A stretch of DNA of 64,000 nt from JBDIVL01 sp039794405 (GCA_039794405.1 JBDIVL010000013.1:1-64000), one strand, 5' to 3'. Shown: positions 7,111-15,696, numbered from the stretch's first letter. A program made the numbers and translations. Notes: generated by a model from the letters alone, not told the origin.

Positions 7111-8715
7111 TTAAGATAAATTCATCATATCGTATATTAAGTCCATATTGATATTCCTCCGGACAATATCGGCTAATTCATTGTAACGGTGTTCTTTTAT
7201 ACTGTTAAAATTTACCCGAAGACTATTCGATGATTTTAATCCTTTTTTCAGTCTCAGGTAGTCCAGAAGCTTTGACCGAAATTCATCATTGTCAAAAATA
7301 CCGTGAATATACGTGCCGATTATGTTGCCGTCAGTGGAAACACATCCGTCTACTATATCTACCTTTTCTCCTGCCCGTTCAATAATCCTTGCAAAAGGTT
7401 TAAAAGTATTACTCCCGTGGTATGTGGTTTCTCCCATATGGATCTCATATCCTGTGAGCTCATTATTCAGGCACAATAAACCCTCTTGTTCCAGCATATG
7501 AGCCTTCACTTGATACGTATGTTTTTCTCTCGCAAAAGTGGTTATTGTGTCTAATAAACCCAAACCCCGAATGTTATCTTTCGATGATTCCACCTGATAA
7601 GGATCACGAATCTGCCATCCTAGTATTTGATATCCTCCACAGATACCAATTATCATGGTTCTACATTTTGATAATTTCAGAATTTCTTCAGAGATACCTG
7701 TCTCTCTTAAAAAAGTTAAATCACCTATCGTATTTTTTGTACCCGGTATAATAAGTAGGTCTGGTTTACCGATGTTATTTGCTTTATCCACAAATCTTAC
7801 CCTTACATCTTTTACGTAAGCAAGTATATTGAAATCAGTGAAATTCGATATGCGTGGTAGTTTAATCACTGCAATGTCTATAATAGGTTGAAGGTTAGAG
7901 GCTGAAGACTGGAAATCAGTAGAGGTTCCTGACATCGATCCCGACCATTTAACTTCCCGGATTTTGGCAAGCGTATAATCGTTGATATATTCAAGTGAAA
8001 CAGAATCTTCATCATCGATATGAAGATTATGAATATGAGGGATCACTCCAATAACGGGTTTCTCTATACGAGTTTCAAGCATATCCAGTCCTGGCTTTAA
8101 TATATTTTTATCCCCGCGGAATTTATTAAATATGACACCCTTTATCCTGTTTCTCTCTGCTACGGTTAGTAACTCTAACGTTCCGACGATCCATGCAAAA
8201 GCCCCCCCCCGGTCTATATCTGTTACCAGTAATACCGGTGCTGACGCCATTTCCGCCATACCCATATTGACGATATCTCCATCCTTTAGATTTATCTCGG
8301 CTGGGCTGCCCGCACCTTCAATAACAACAATATCGAATTGGTTTCTTAATTTGTCATAAGCCTTTTGTATGATCGAAACGAATTCATTTTTTTTCTGATA
8401 ATATTCTCTGGCTGCCATGTTTCCTATCGGCTTGCCCATGACAACGACCTGCGAACCACAATCTCCTGTAGGTTTAAGGAGTATGGGATTCATCTCTATG
8501 GTAGGTGGAATTCCTGCCGCTTCTGCTTGTGCTACCTGTGCCCGCCCCATTTCCTTTCCATCCCTGGTTACGAATGAATTTAAGGCCATATTCTGCGCTT
8601 TGAATGGTGCTACTCTGTAACCATCTTGTTTTAAGATGCGGCATAAGGCACACACAAGGATACTCTTACCTACATGGGAACCTGTACCTTGTATCATGAT
8701 AGATTTGTTTGTCAT
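7111..8715 (-). CDS. cobQ: Cobyric acid synthase
   Basis: This enzyme amidates four side-chain carboxylates of adenosylcobyrinate a,c-diamide, using glutamine and ATP, in cobalamin synthesis. The start at the ATG 8715 gives 534 residues beginning MTNKSIMIQG; a TTG 60 bases further upstream would add residues that do not fit the family. The N-terminal dethiobiotin-synthetase-like domain has GTGSHVGKS at residues 10-18 and VTDIDRGGAFA near 165. The C-terminal class I glutaminase domain has the nucleophile Cys359 in IIGICGGYQ and the histidine in TYIHGIF. A low-complexity insertion rich in Ser (about residues 256-276, SGSMSGTSTDFQSSASN) interrupts the linker and may be lineage specific. It is separated from cobD by 550 bases of repeats, so it may have its own promoter. 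Confidence 0.93.
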   Translation of the reverse strand: MTNKSIMIQGTGSHVGKSILVCALCRILKQDGYRVAPFKAQNMALNSFVTRDGKEMGRAQVAQAEAAGIPPTIEMNPILLKPTGDCGSQVVVMGKPIGNMAAREYYQKKNEFVSIIQKAYDKLRNQFDIVVIEGAGSPAEINLKDGDIVNMGMAEMASAPVLLVTDIDRGGAFAWIVGTLELLTVAERNRIKGVIFNKFRGDKNILKPGLDMLETRIEKPVIGVIPHIHNLHIDDEDSVSLEYINDYTLAKIREVKWSGSMSGTSTDFQSSASNLQPIIDIAVIKLPRISNFTDFNILAYVKDVRVRFVDKANNIGKPDLLIIPGTKNTIGDLTFLRETGISEEILKLSKCRTMIIGICGGYQILGWQIRDPYQVESSKDNIRGLGLLDTITTFAREKHTYQVKAHMLEQEGLLCLNNELTGYEIHMGETTYHGSNTFKPFARIIERAGEKVDIVDGCVSTDGNIIGTYIHGIFDNDEFRSKLLDYLRLKKGLKSSNSLRVNFNSIKEHRYNELADIVRRNINMDLIYDMMNLS

Positions 8716-9265
8716 ATAGGTGGAAAAAATCCCAAATAATAAAGTCAGTACTAATTTAATGTATAGGAATTTCAAAGTGTGTCATAACATGCCAGACAAC
8801 TCCCTAAATTCCTATTTATTAAGGGGACTTGAGGAATTTCCCCTTAATAAAGGGGGCGAGGGGATTGTTTTTAACCGGCATTTGTCGTGTATCAAAAAGT
8901 CACTGCCAAAGGCAGCCTATTTAATCTCCCTTAAGAAAGGGGATTCAGGAGGGCCGGGCAATTTTGCAATCCCATTTATCCCCCTTAAGTAGAGAAGCAA
9001 AATCTTGCGTCTCTACTGGGGACTTTTACGATTCACGTTCTAAAAACCGCTTACATAACATGAAAATTTCTATACGTTCAAGCCAGATAGCCGAGTTAGG
9101 GCAGGCATTGCCTGCCAAAATGAATTCTACGGTTCTAAAGCAGCAAGCCGATGGATCGACGATTTTCGATTATCGATTAAAAACGATCGCCAATCGTCAT
9201 CCGATTGTCCAATTTTTGGTAGGCGATGCCTGCCCTGCGTGGCTTCATTTTATATTTTCAATTTC
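8716..9265. repeat. Repeat-filled spacer between cobD and cobQ
   Basis: No gene is visible. The spacer starts with the recurrent TATAGGAATTTCAAA motif (8761-8776). It then carries a minus-strand copy of an element of about 175 bp (roughly 8895-9070), recognised by GTAGAGACGCAAGATTTTGC and a C-rich stretch with TTAAGGGGG. This element also occurs at 22123-22300. It ends with an inverted repeat at 9100-9236 whose arms read GGGCAGGC-ATTGCCTGCCAAAA. Small open frames crossing these repeats are not credible genes. Confidence 0.65.
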
Positions 9266-10375
9266 TCATAAAACGAATGCCCTGGTAGTTTGCATAGCTA
9301 CGCTTTTCAATGCATGAATAAGTTTTACATTCTCTTCCCTGGTCCTCACAGCCACACGAAAATATTTGTTGCCAAGCCCTATAAAATTAGAGCAATCACG
9401 AATGGCAATACCATGCCCCAGCAATTGCTTCTGGAGTAAAGCAGAAGTCATATCTACCATAGCTATTTTTACAAGGATATAATTCACTGTAGGTTTGTAA
9501 GGAGAAAGCCCGTGGATATGAGATATTTCGTTATATAAAAATAATCGCTCTTGCGACATAAACTCCCTGCTCCTGGAAATAAATTCTTTATCTTCAAGGG
9601 CAGCCATTGCCGCACATTGAGCCAGGGTATTTACCGACCATGGTTCCTTGTACTCCATCATCTTTCTCACTAACTCCCTGTTGGCAACGAGATATCCTAT
9701 CCTTAAACCGGGAAATCCATAGAATTTTGTCAGTGATCTTACTACAATCAAATTTCGTACTTTATCTACTTCGTTGATGACTGAGTATTTTTCTGGCTCA
9801 TCAACAAAATCGATAAATGCCTCATCTATAACGAACATTACCTGAGAGTGCTGTTTTACCATATCCAGAATGACGTCCCTTTCGACCAGTTGCCCTGTTG
9901 GATTATTGGGATTACAGAGAAAGGCCACTTCCCCTTTTTTATCATGGAAATAACCATCATGATAGTGAAAGCAGAAACTGTTTTCCTCCATCAGCATGTG
10001 ATGGACTACTTCTGCATGGCTGCACTTCAATGCTTCAGCAAATTCACTAAAGGTGGGCTGAAAAACGATCCCCTTTGCCGGCTTTAACGTACGGGGAATC
10101 AAATAAAATAATTCCGTGGAACCATTTCCTACGATGATCTCATCATCGGCATGTCCGGTTTTTTGTGCAATACACTTTCTCAGGTCGGTGCAGTCAATAT
10201 CGGGATAATGTACGATATCATCGAAATTTTCCAGGACAACCTTTCGAACATTTTTTGGGTATCCCAGAGGATTAATACTTGCACTAAAATCAATGATACC
10301 GTTATTTTTACCCTGTGTACCGGGAGGTATGCAATGAACGATACGTTTTATATTTCCGCCGTGGCCTTTAAACAT
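9266..10375 (-). CDS. cobD: Threonine-phosphate decarboxylase (cobalamin nucleotide-loop pathway)
   Basis: A 369-residue fold-type I PLP enzyme that turns L-threonine phosphate into aminopropanol phosphate, the linker of the cobalamin lower loop. It begins with GHGGN (residues 4-8), which distinguishes this family from histidinol-phosphate aminotransferase. It has CNPNNPTGQL for substrate binding, IDEAFIDF and the PLP-binding lysine in SLTKFYGFPGLRIGY (about residue 217). The gene is named cobD by Salmonella convention and cobC in Pseudomonas. It lies between the cobalt transporter genes and cobQ on the same strand. A histidinol-phosphate aminotransferase is the only alternative, and the context argues against it. 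Confidence 0.88.
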   Translation of the reverse strand: MFKGHGGNIKRIVHCIPPGTQGKNNGIIDFSASINPLGYPKNVRKVVLENFDDIVHYPDIDCTDLRKCIAQKTGHADDEIIVGNGSTELFYLIPRTLKPAKGIVFQPTFSEFAEALKCSHAEVVHHMLMEENSFCFHYHDGYFHDKKGEVAFLCNPNNPTGQLVERDVILDMVKQHSQVMFVIDEAFIDFVDEPEKYSVINEVDKVRNLIVVRSLTKFYGFPGLRIGYLVANRELVRKMMEYKEPWSVNTLAQCAAMAALEDKEFISRSREFMSQERLFLYNEISHIHGLSPYKPTVNYILVKIAMVDMTSALLQKQLLGHGIAIRDCSNFIGLGNKYFRVAVRTREENVKLIHALKSVAMQTTRAFVL

Positions 10376-10777
10376 AATTCCTTATTTTGTGCTCAATTTT
10401 GAGTCATAATAATCCAAAAATGAAACCAAACGACAGGTAGACACATCCACACATTCATTCACTCGTTTATTCATTTACCCATTCACCCATCAACCCATTT
10501 ACCCGGAAGTCCAATTTTTGGTAAGCGGTGCCTACCCTGCCTGTTTCCTGGTTTGAGTTTCCTAAACATTAAATTAAGTTGGGTTTTAAAATGCAAAACT
10601 CAACGGCTTTTGTTTTTACCCACCCCTAAATCCCCTTCCGGGAGAGGACTAAGGGGTGGGTCTCAGGAGGGGACTTTTCAAATTCACCTCTTGGGATTAG
10701 CTAGGGATGTGTTTATTCATTGTTTAACTAATAAGGTTGAGATTCCTATACGTGAACATAAAGTTTACCCCTACGCC
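10376..10777. repeat. Spacer with CATTCA-type tandem repeat and hairpins
   Basis: No gene is seen. At about 10445-10503 a degenerate tandem run of ATTCAYYC/ACCCATTC units is visible. At 10511-10540 there is a single arm of the TTTTTGGTAAGCGGTGCC type. At 10619-10662 an imperfect palindrome of CCCACCCCTAAATCCCC and GGGGTGGG occurs. The leftovers of the TAGGAATTTC motif lie near 10545 and 10741. Confidence 0.6.
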
Positions 10778-11650
10778 TTACATATCTGTGTAATTTTTCA
10801 GGCCAACTGTTGAATGATTACTTCTCAGCCTGCGTACTAAAAATCTCCTTGCTTCTCCAATAGTAAGAGGCAAATTATCAATTGAGAGATTATCCTCATC
10901 CCTTAAAGCTTGCATTAATTGGGCAATCTGGGGAAGTTCCAAACAAGCGTGCCGTATTTCATCGATATTGCAAAATACCTGTTCCGGGGTACCTGCTTTT
11001 AGTATATTCCCCTGATACATAATTGCCAGGCGATCCATATAAACAGGGACCAAATCTACCGTATTTGTCGCCATAATGATCGTAATACCATGTTTCCGGT
11101 TTAAATCTTTTAGCAATGTCATAAGAGAAGTTACGCCGGCGGGATCGAGGCCACACGTAGGTTCATCCAGAACAAGTATCTCTGGTTTCATTGCAAGGAC
11201 TCCTGCTATACAAACCCGCTTTTTTTGTCCGAAACTTAAGGCGTCAACAGCCTTATCTGCATACTGCATCATATCTACGAGGAACAGTGCCTCATCCACC
11301 CTGTGGGCAATCTCATCCCTCGACAGACCGAGATTTACGGGACCAAAGGCTACATCGTCCCATACCGACGGTGCAAACAACTGATCGTTTGGGTCCTGGA
11401 ATACAATACCTACCCTTTGAAATATCTCCTTCGAAGAGTACAGATGAAAAGGCTTTTGTTCTAAAAATATTTCGCCCTCTGTCGGTTTTAGTAATCCATT
11501 AAGATGTTTTAGCAGGGTCGTTTTTCCTGATCCGTTTGGTCCAAGGATGGCCAGGAATTCACCCCTGGAAATATCGGAGGTAACCCCACGTAGTGCATAG
11601 GTTCCGTCATGATACCGGTATTTGATACCTTTAATCTGCAATATCACCAT
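10778..11650 (-). CDS. cbiO: Cobalt ECF transporter ATPase CbiO
   Basis: A 290-residue ABC ATPase that powers cobalt uptake with CbiQ and CbiM. The ATG at 11650 is chosen because it overlaps the cbiQ stop (ATGGTGA) and gives a family-like start, MVILQIKGIKYRYHDG; an upstream start would run deep into cbiQ. Walker A is GPNGSGKTTL (about residue 37), the Q-loop follows in VFQDPNDQLFAP, the signature is LSFGQKKR and Walker B is ILVLDEPTCGLD. All catalytic parts are intact. Confidence 0.93.
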   Translation of the reverse strand: MVILQIKGIKYRYHDGTYALRGVTSDISRGEFLAILGPNGSGKTTLLKHLNGLLKPTEGEIFLEQKPFHLYSSKEIFQRVGIVFQDPNDQLFAPSVWDDVAFGPVNLGLSRDEIAHRVDEALFLVDMMQYADKAVDALSFGQKKRVCIAGVLAMKPEILVLDEPTCGLDPAGVTSLMTLLKDLNRKHGITIIMATNTVDLVPVYMDRLAIMYQGNILKAGTPEQVFCNIDEIRHACLELPQIAQLMQALRDEDNLSIDNLPLTIGEARRFLVRRLRSNHSTVGLKNYTDM

Positions 11651-12432
11651 ACTCGCATGTTTCCCACGTAAATAAGAAGGGGCAAAATAAAGATTATTCC
11701 CATGATAAAGAGATATTCCTTCTTTCTCCACGGTAGTAAATTACCTGTCAGTATGCCACCTCCCTCATAGCCCCTTGCATGCATTGCCTCATAGGTTCGT
11801 TCTGCCCTCCCAAAGGCGCGAATAATGAGCATTCCGCCCAGTGTCCCGAATGATTGTATTACTCTTTTCCAGGATGTATGGCCTAGCCGTGATTTTTGGG
11901 CATTCCACATGGTAGATACTTCATCCAAAAGCAGGAAGATATATCGATACATAAAGGCCAGGAGTTCGATAATGGTATTTGGCATTCGAAACCACTTTAA
12001 ACCAGTGCACAACTGGCTTATTGTTGTTGTAAAAGAAAATAAGATTACCAATGAAATACCGCCCAACACCTTACTGCAGGTATGAATCCCGCTTCGTAAT
12101 CCCTCCTCCTTCAAGGTCACTTCATATCCGATAAGTGAAAAAGATATCCATGCTTTTTCACCTTCGTGTAACCCCTTCATAAGCAGAATGAGGACTGCAA
12201 ATGATAGGGGAACGAGCATGCCTTGAAGTATTGTCACGGGAGAGACTTTTATGGCAGTTAGCAGGGTGAAGGATACAAGAAGAAAAAGGAATGAAATACC
12301 GATATTTCTTGTAAATATATTTATTGCAAGTAAGAAAATAAAGTAGAGTAACTTTACCCGGATATCAATTCTTGTTAACCAATTATTCCGGCGGGCATAG
12401 GTATCTGAAAATGTATGATGAAGAAACCCCAT
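11644..12432 (-). CDS. cbiQ: Cobalt ECF transporter transmembrane protein CbiQ
   Basis: A membrane protein of about 262 residues that couples the ATPase to the substrate-binding CbiM. I prefer the ATG at 12432 (MGFLHHTFSDTYARR), since family members start close to this and the further upstream candidate is only TTG at 12468. It has four to five membrane helices and the coupling motif AFGRAERTYEAMHARGYEG (about residues 205-223), where ATPase contact occurs. It overlaps cbiO. A palindromic spacer separates it from the preceding CbiN-like gene. Confidence 0.92.
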   Translation of the reverse strand: MGFLHHTFSDTYARRNNWLTRIDIRVKLLYFIFLLAINIFTRNIGISFLFLLVSFTLLTAIKVSPVTILQGMLVPLSFAVLILLMKGLHEGEKAWISFSLIGYEVTLKEEGLRSGIHTCSKVLGGISLVILFSFTTTISQLCTGLKWFRMPNTIIELLAFMYRYIFLLLDEVSTMWNAQKSRLGHTSWKRVIQSFGTLGGMLIIRAFGRAERTYEAMHARGYEGGGILTGNLLPWRKKEYLFIMGIIFILPLLIYVGNMRVW

Positions 12433-12480
12433 AATGTTTTTGGTCTTAACCTTTGATGTTTTTAGCAAAAATTTAGTCTA

Positions 12481-12560
12481 GTAGGGTGGGCATTGCCCAC
12501 CAAAAACGTAGCTTGCTCGTCCATGTTGCTTGCTTTTTTGGTGGGCAATGCCCACCCTAC
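12481..12560. repeat. GTAGGGTGGGCATTGCCCACC inverted repeat
   Basis: The arm of about 26 bases beginning at 12481 (GTAGGGTGGGCATTGCCCAC) is itself palindromic and is repeated in inverse at 12535-12560. The same type of arm appears at 9100-9236 and 10511. It lies inside the cbi operon between the CbiN-like gene and cbiQ, so it would form an mRNA stem that may tune or protect the transcript. Confidence 0.75.
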
Positions 12561-12610
12561 AGAACTTGATTCATTGTTAAAGATAAACCGCAGAGAAACT
12601 ATTCAATGAT

Positions 12611-12931
12611 CTATTTCTCATAAAAAAGTTTTCGTACATTAAATCCGATTACAAACCCACCAATTACCCCGGCAATAGTAAATACAAAAAGGAGTAGGTC
12701 GCCTTGGTCTGTGTTAATATAGGGGTCACGGGGGGGGCGACCGTACTTTTCTGCATATTTTCCAACAATGCTCACGTCAATACCCGTCCAGGCTTCCTGA
12801 TCTGTCTGTGCTGTTGATGCTTCTGTATTTTCCGTGTGTTCCTCTCCTCGTGAGAGCACAGAGCAAGACATGAGCAATATAAAGGTAAGAGAAAGTATCC
12901 TTGCCTTATGTCCGAACAGATTTTGTATCAT
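12611..12931 (-). CDS. CbiN-like small membrane protein of the cobalt transporter
   Basis: A 106-residue protein with two membrane segments, residues about 9-27 (ARILSLTFILLMSCSVLS) and 78-98 (LLFVFTIAGVIGGFVIGF), and an acidic extracytoplasmic loop between them. The size and topology match CbiN or the related extra subunits of Cbi/Nik transporters, which sit beside CbiM and help load metal. The sequence itself is not one I recognise confidently. The start at 12931 overlaps the end of cbiM by 26 bases. A homopolymer of nine G/C occurs near 12730, within codons for arginine and proline. Confidence 0.6.
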   Translation of the reverse strand: MIQNLFGHKARILSLTFILLMSCSVLSRGEEHTENTEASTAQTDQEAWTGIDVSIVGKYAEKYGRPPRDPYINTDQGDLLLFVFTIAGVIGGFVIGFNVRKLFYEK

Positions 12932-13691
12932 CTTTAATAATCCCAAGGTCAAGCAAAATACCCGGTTTCCGCTTATATACGAAAACTAACACAAATCCAA
13001 CGACAACTCCTTCGACGATACATAAGATCCCTTGTGAGGTCATCATAAACATTCCAAAAATTTCAGCGGCAGCCTTAAAAAATGACCCTCCTTTATTTAC
13101 TACAAGCAATCCCAGTTCAATGGATGTGCCCAAATAGGTAAACAGATCAGAGACTACCCCTGCGAGAAATCCGCACCAGAACAAGGTCAACCTGCACCGC
13201 TGTGCAATCCGGAATACAAAGTAACCGGAAAATGAACCGAGAATGCCCATGGAAAATATATTTCCACCGAGTGTAGTTAATCCACCATGAGCCAGGAATA
13301 ATGCCTGAATGAGCAGAGCAATGGCTGCCACAAATACACTGACAAAAGGACCTAACAAAATAGCGCTCATGCCCGTACCGCAAGGGTGAGATGTAGCCAT
13401 CCCGTTCAGGGCGATTACCGGAACAGGGAAGCATGAAAATACAAATACTGCAGCTCCCAGCATACCAACCAGAGGAAGATAGTTGGGCATCATTCTCTTC
13501 TTTCGTTTTACCTGGTGTATGCCAATCCCCACAAAGGGTATTGATACGGCAAACCAGGTAAAAATCCATTGAGGAGGCAAAATTCCCTCTGTGATATGCA
13601 TAGCAAATACTGGGTTCTCAGATACAAGGAATAACAGGGAAAACACTGTCGTAAATAATATTGTTATTCTTAACAACGTATTACCTTTCAT
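12906..13691 (-). CDS. cbiM: Cobalt ECF transporter substrate-binding protein CbiM
   Basis: A 261-residue membrane protein that binds Co2+. A signal peptide ends at ENPVFA and the mature protein starts MHITEG. This matters because in CbiM/NikM the new N-terminal Met-His pair forms the metal site. Further conserved parts are GMATSHPCGTGMSA and about seven membrane helices. It is the first gene after the third B12 riboswitch, so cobalt uptake should be switched off when cobalamin is abundant. Confidence 0.93.
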   Translation of the reverse strand: MKGNTLLRITILFTTVFSLLFLVSENPVFAMHITEGILPPQWIFTWFAVSIPFVGIGIHQVKRKKRMMPNYLPLVGMLGAAVFVFSCFPVPVIALNGMATSHPCGTGMSAILLGPFVSVFVAAIALLIQALFLAHGGLTTLGGNIFSMGILGSFSGYFVFRIAQRCRLTLFWCGFLAGVVSDLFTYLGTSIELGLLVVNKGGSFFKAAAEIFGMFMMTSQGILCIVEGVVVGFVLVFVYKRKPGILLDLGIIKDDTKSVRT

Positions 13692-13693
13692 AA

Positions 13694-13736
13694 AACAAAA
13701 AAACCCATACCTTCGGTAGTGGAAGATATGGGTTTT
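13694..13736 (-). terminator. Riboswitch-linked terminator before cbiM
   Basis: On the minus strand AAAACCCATATCTTCC pairs with GGTATGGGTTTT and a T-run follows, ending only a few bases before the cbiM ribosome site (AAAGG region). It is well placed as the expression platform of the upstream B12 riboswitch. Confidence 0.85.
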
Positions 13737-13740
13737 CTAT

Positions 13741-13803
13741 TTATAGTAGGGGTAAGTTTTAAACCTACCCTTCTCGTTGCAAGGTTTAAAGCCTGCCCCT
13801 ACA
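13741..13803. repeat. GTAGGGG-type inverted repeat between riboswitch and terminator
   Basis: GTAGGGGTAAGTTTTAAACCT and AGGTTTAAAGCCTGCCCCTAC form an imperfect palindrome that lies between the riboswitch core and its terminator. It is the same palindrome type as at 7016 and 29885 and lengthens the leader RNA. Confidence 0.6.
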
Positions 13804-13868
13804 AGACTAATGATATATAGTATGCAACCTTCACCTTCTTTACCATCGAAGACGACGTGAAGCAATTA

Positions 13869-14060
13869 CAGGCAGGTCTTCTGGCTCCCGGATCGTCCTA
13901 CTCATTACTCCTTCCCATCCTCTTGAAGGAAGACAGTGGCATTGTAATTTTCGTTCCCGGTTACAGCGGCGGGTCCGCTCCTTATCCTGCTTTCGCTAAA
14001 GCAAGACATGGATTCCCTTTTTTCTCTCTCATAACTTATAGGAGAGATACCTGTACTTGA
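13869..14060 (-). promoter_or_regulatory. Cobalamin riboswitch of the cbi operon
   Basis: Minus-strand conserved parts in order: ACAGGTATCTCTCC, AAAGGGAATCCATG, AGCGGACCCGCCGCTGTAACC, GCCACTGTC, GATGGGAAGGAGTAATGA and GGAGCCAGAAGACCTGCCTG. A terminator follows at 13694-13736. It controls cbiM and the genes co-transcribed with it. Confidence 0.93.
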
Positions 14061-14129
14061 TTTCATGAATGAAAAGAGCGATTTTCCTCGTCAATTATAA
14101 GGCACGATTCTACTTCATAGAATAACGAT

Positions 14130-14456
14130 TTGTCAAACGAAATGTTTTTTATCTGGAAAGTTCGCATTGTACTAAATGCTCAACGCGATGAGGATGGTGT
14201 TGTTGATATTATTCAGGCTGTCATTTTTGCTGAAATCAAAAGACTCGAGATCGGCCTGAGTAAAACAAACATGCAAATTGAAAAATTTGAAACTGAATAT
14301 AAGGTAACATCAGAAGTATTTCAGAAAGAGCTTTCAGCCGAAAACCTGAAAAAGGGAGACCAGGAATATATAGAGTGGGCAGGCGAATTAAAGATCAGGG
14401 AAAAGATAACGGAAGACCTGAGAAAACTCAAAGAAATAGAGTATGTTACTTACTGA
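14130..14456 (+). CDS. Antitoxin-like coiled-coil protein
   Basis: About 108 residues from TTG at 14130, or 104 from the ATG at 14142. The C-terminal two thirds are charged and helical (EKFETEYKVTSEVFQKELS, KIREKITEDLRKLKEIEY). This composition is typical of the first gene in two-gene cassettes in which the second encodes a DUF6516-type toxin-like protein. The second gene here is a remnant beginning at 14437, overlapping this one's end. The name antitoxin is inferred from the arrangement only. The gene itself appears intact. Confidence 0.5.
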   Translation: MSNEMFFIWKVRIVLNAQRDEDGVVDIIQAVIFAEIKRLEIGLSKTNMQIEKFETEYKVTSEVFQKELSAENLKKGDQEYIEWAGELKIREKITEDLRKLKEIEYVTY

Positions 14457-14639
14457 ATACTTCGCCAAAATTGTAAAGGATATTGAGGAATATTCAGATA
14501 CGATAATGCTGACCATAAGCCACGGTTAAACTTCAATTCACATAAGCACGTCTTATCGGGTGAAATAGTCCAATCTGGCATACCAGAATTAAGCGATATT
14601 CTTGAAGAAGTAATAGATTATCTTTCATGGATTAAATAA
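14437..14639 (+). pseudogene. DUF6516-like toxin partner, internally deleted
   Basis: The first 18-20 codons read MLLTEYFAKIVKDIEEYSDT and then a different frame continues with RYDNADHKPRLNFNSHKH, ending in EVIDYLSWIK and TAA. The second part carries the conserved RYDNA ... HHKH-like end of DUF6516 proteins, while the middle, where the family has its DGS-L-E region, is missing. I infer an internal deletion plus frameshift. The partner gene upstream is intact, so the pair is probably inactive. Confidence 0.6.
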
Positions 14640-14765
14640 CACACCATTCCTACTTTTTAGAATATTCAGAATTTGTATTCTAATAAAGATAAAATAGACA
14701 AACGATTCAAGGTTACTTATAATAAAGCGAAATATACTAAACAGATTTGTCTTAGGAGATAATTT

Positions 14766-15053
14766 ATACAATTAAAGACAAAAGAATTAGATGCCCTGGC
14801 TGAGAAGTTAAACCTCTCAAAGGAAGAGATGCTAAGGGAAGGTCTAAAGCTTTTTCTGGAAAGGAAACTAAGAGAAATAAAATCTGAGATATTTAAGATA
14901 CGAACAAAATATGGAGTTTCCTCTGTGGAAGAATTTGAGGAACTATACAGAAAAGGGAAAGTTGAAGAGAAGGATACCTGGCAGGATTTCCAAAGGCTTG
15001 ATCATCTTGAGTTTAAAAAGGACGAGCTTGAGAAAGCCTTGAGGACCCTTTGA
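14766..15053 (+). CDS. Antitoxin-like protein with an apparent ATA start
   Basis: A 95-residue helical protein (KELDALAEKLNLSKEEM-LREGLK-LFLERKLREIKSE) resembling a ribbon-helix-helix style antitoxin followed by an acidic helix. An in-frame stop lies at 14760-14762, and no ATG, GTG or TTG occurs before codon 22 (ATG 14829). AGGAG at 14754-14758 is seven bases before ATA at 14766, which would give a natural N-terminus (MQLKTKELD). Either AUA is used as start, or a mutated ATG leaves only a 74-residue product from 14829. The stop overlaps the next gene (TGATGA). Confidence 0.55.
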   Translation: MQLKTKELDALAEKLNLSKEEMLREGLKLFLERKLREIKSEIFKIRTKYGVSSVEEFEELYRKGKVEEKDTWQDFQRLDHLEFKKDELEKALRTL

Positions 15054-15220
15054 TGATAGTTGATATCGGAAAGCTGAAAGAAATAGCAGAAATTGAATTT
15101 AGTGATATTGTTGAAGACCAGATAATTACAGACGTTAATCAATATAGAATCATCCTTAAAGATAGTAGTTTCATTGATGTATGGTATTCTTTAAAAATCA
15201 GTGATAAGAAGAATTTATAA
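15053..15220 (+). pseudogene. Truncated toxin-like protein, N-terminal part only
   Basis: Fifty-five codons read MIVDIGKLKEIAEIEFSD, then INQ-like YRIILKDSSFIDVWYSLKI, ending early in TAA. In related cassettes this family continues about 60 residues further after 'WYSLKL' with a YSYHWER region. Here the frame stops just after that point and nothing matching the rest follows. It overlaps the preceding gene by one base. I read it as a decayed partner of a toxin-antitoxin-like pair. Confidence 0.55.
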
Positions 15221-15222
15221 TT

Positions 15223-15501
15223 TCAGGGACTGGCAATTACACAGAAAGGTAATTTGTACGTTTCCATCAGATAGTTTTCAGTTACACTCAATAACTCTAA
15301 CTGCTCGGTACTGACTTTTGCTTTAGATAAGCCAGGCTGGACAATAAAAATACTAAGATCAGCAGGTACGCTTCTGCTCTTCATTATAAATTTGTTAAGG
15401 ATATCTTGATCACCTTTCTCAAATCTGCTAACCTCTTGAGTGCTCTCTCGTTTTTGCCTGCGCCTTTGCATATGTTTAAACAAATCTTCTATACTTTCCA
15501 T
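15223..15501 (-). CDS. Hypothetical protein, possibly the tail of a larger protein
   Basis: Ninety-two residues from ATG at 15501. The second half, SVPADLSIFIVQPGLSKAKV followed by LELLSVTENYLMETYKLPF, looks like the C-terminal end of a much larger helicase-like or defence-island protein, but I cannot name it. The 195 bases upstream contain no in-frame continuation, only scraps such as GIPGILKRIDDFMKYASRL in another frame, consistent with a truncated gene. It lies beside the hsd locus. Confidence 0.35.
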   Translation of the reverse strand: MESIEDLFKHMQRRRQKRESTQEVSRFEKGDQDILNKFIMKSRSVPADLSIFIVQPGLSKAKVSTEQLELLSVTENYLMETYKLPFCVIASP

Positions 15502-15696
15502 CCAATGAATACTTTTTTGAGCCTGCTCGCATACTTCATAAAGTCATCAATCCTCTTCAAGATCCCTGGGATTCCTTTCTGATATTTATTCCTGTCCAAT
15601 CCCAAACCTGTATCCTATTTGTAGGATAGACCATTTTCTCACTACGATAAAAGGAACTTCGTTAATTTCTGCTTACTTCTCGCCCAACGTAAAAAT

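Noticed and set aside
8720..9317. Two plus-strand frames between cobD and cobQ
   Set aside because: They translate repeat elements that occur elsewhere in the window in other frames.
10440..10503. Possible CRISPR-like or tandem array
   Set aside because: The ATTCAYYC units are short and degenerate, without unique spacers of constant length and without cas genes.
14437..14523. An intact small protein in the toxin position
   Set aside because: The downstream continuation in another frame carries the conserved RYDNA and HKH parts, so this is better read as a broken gene.
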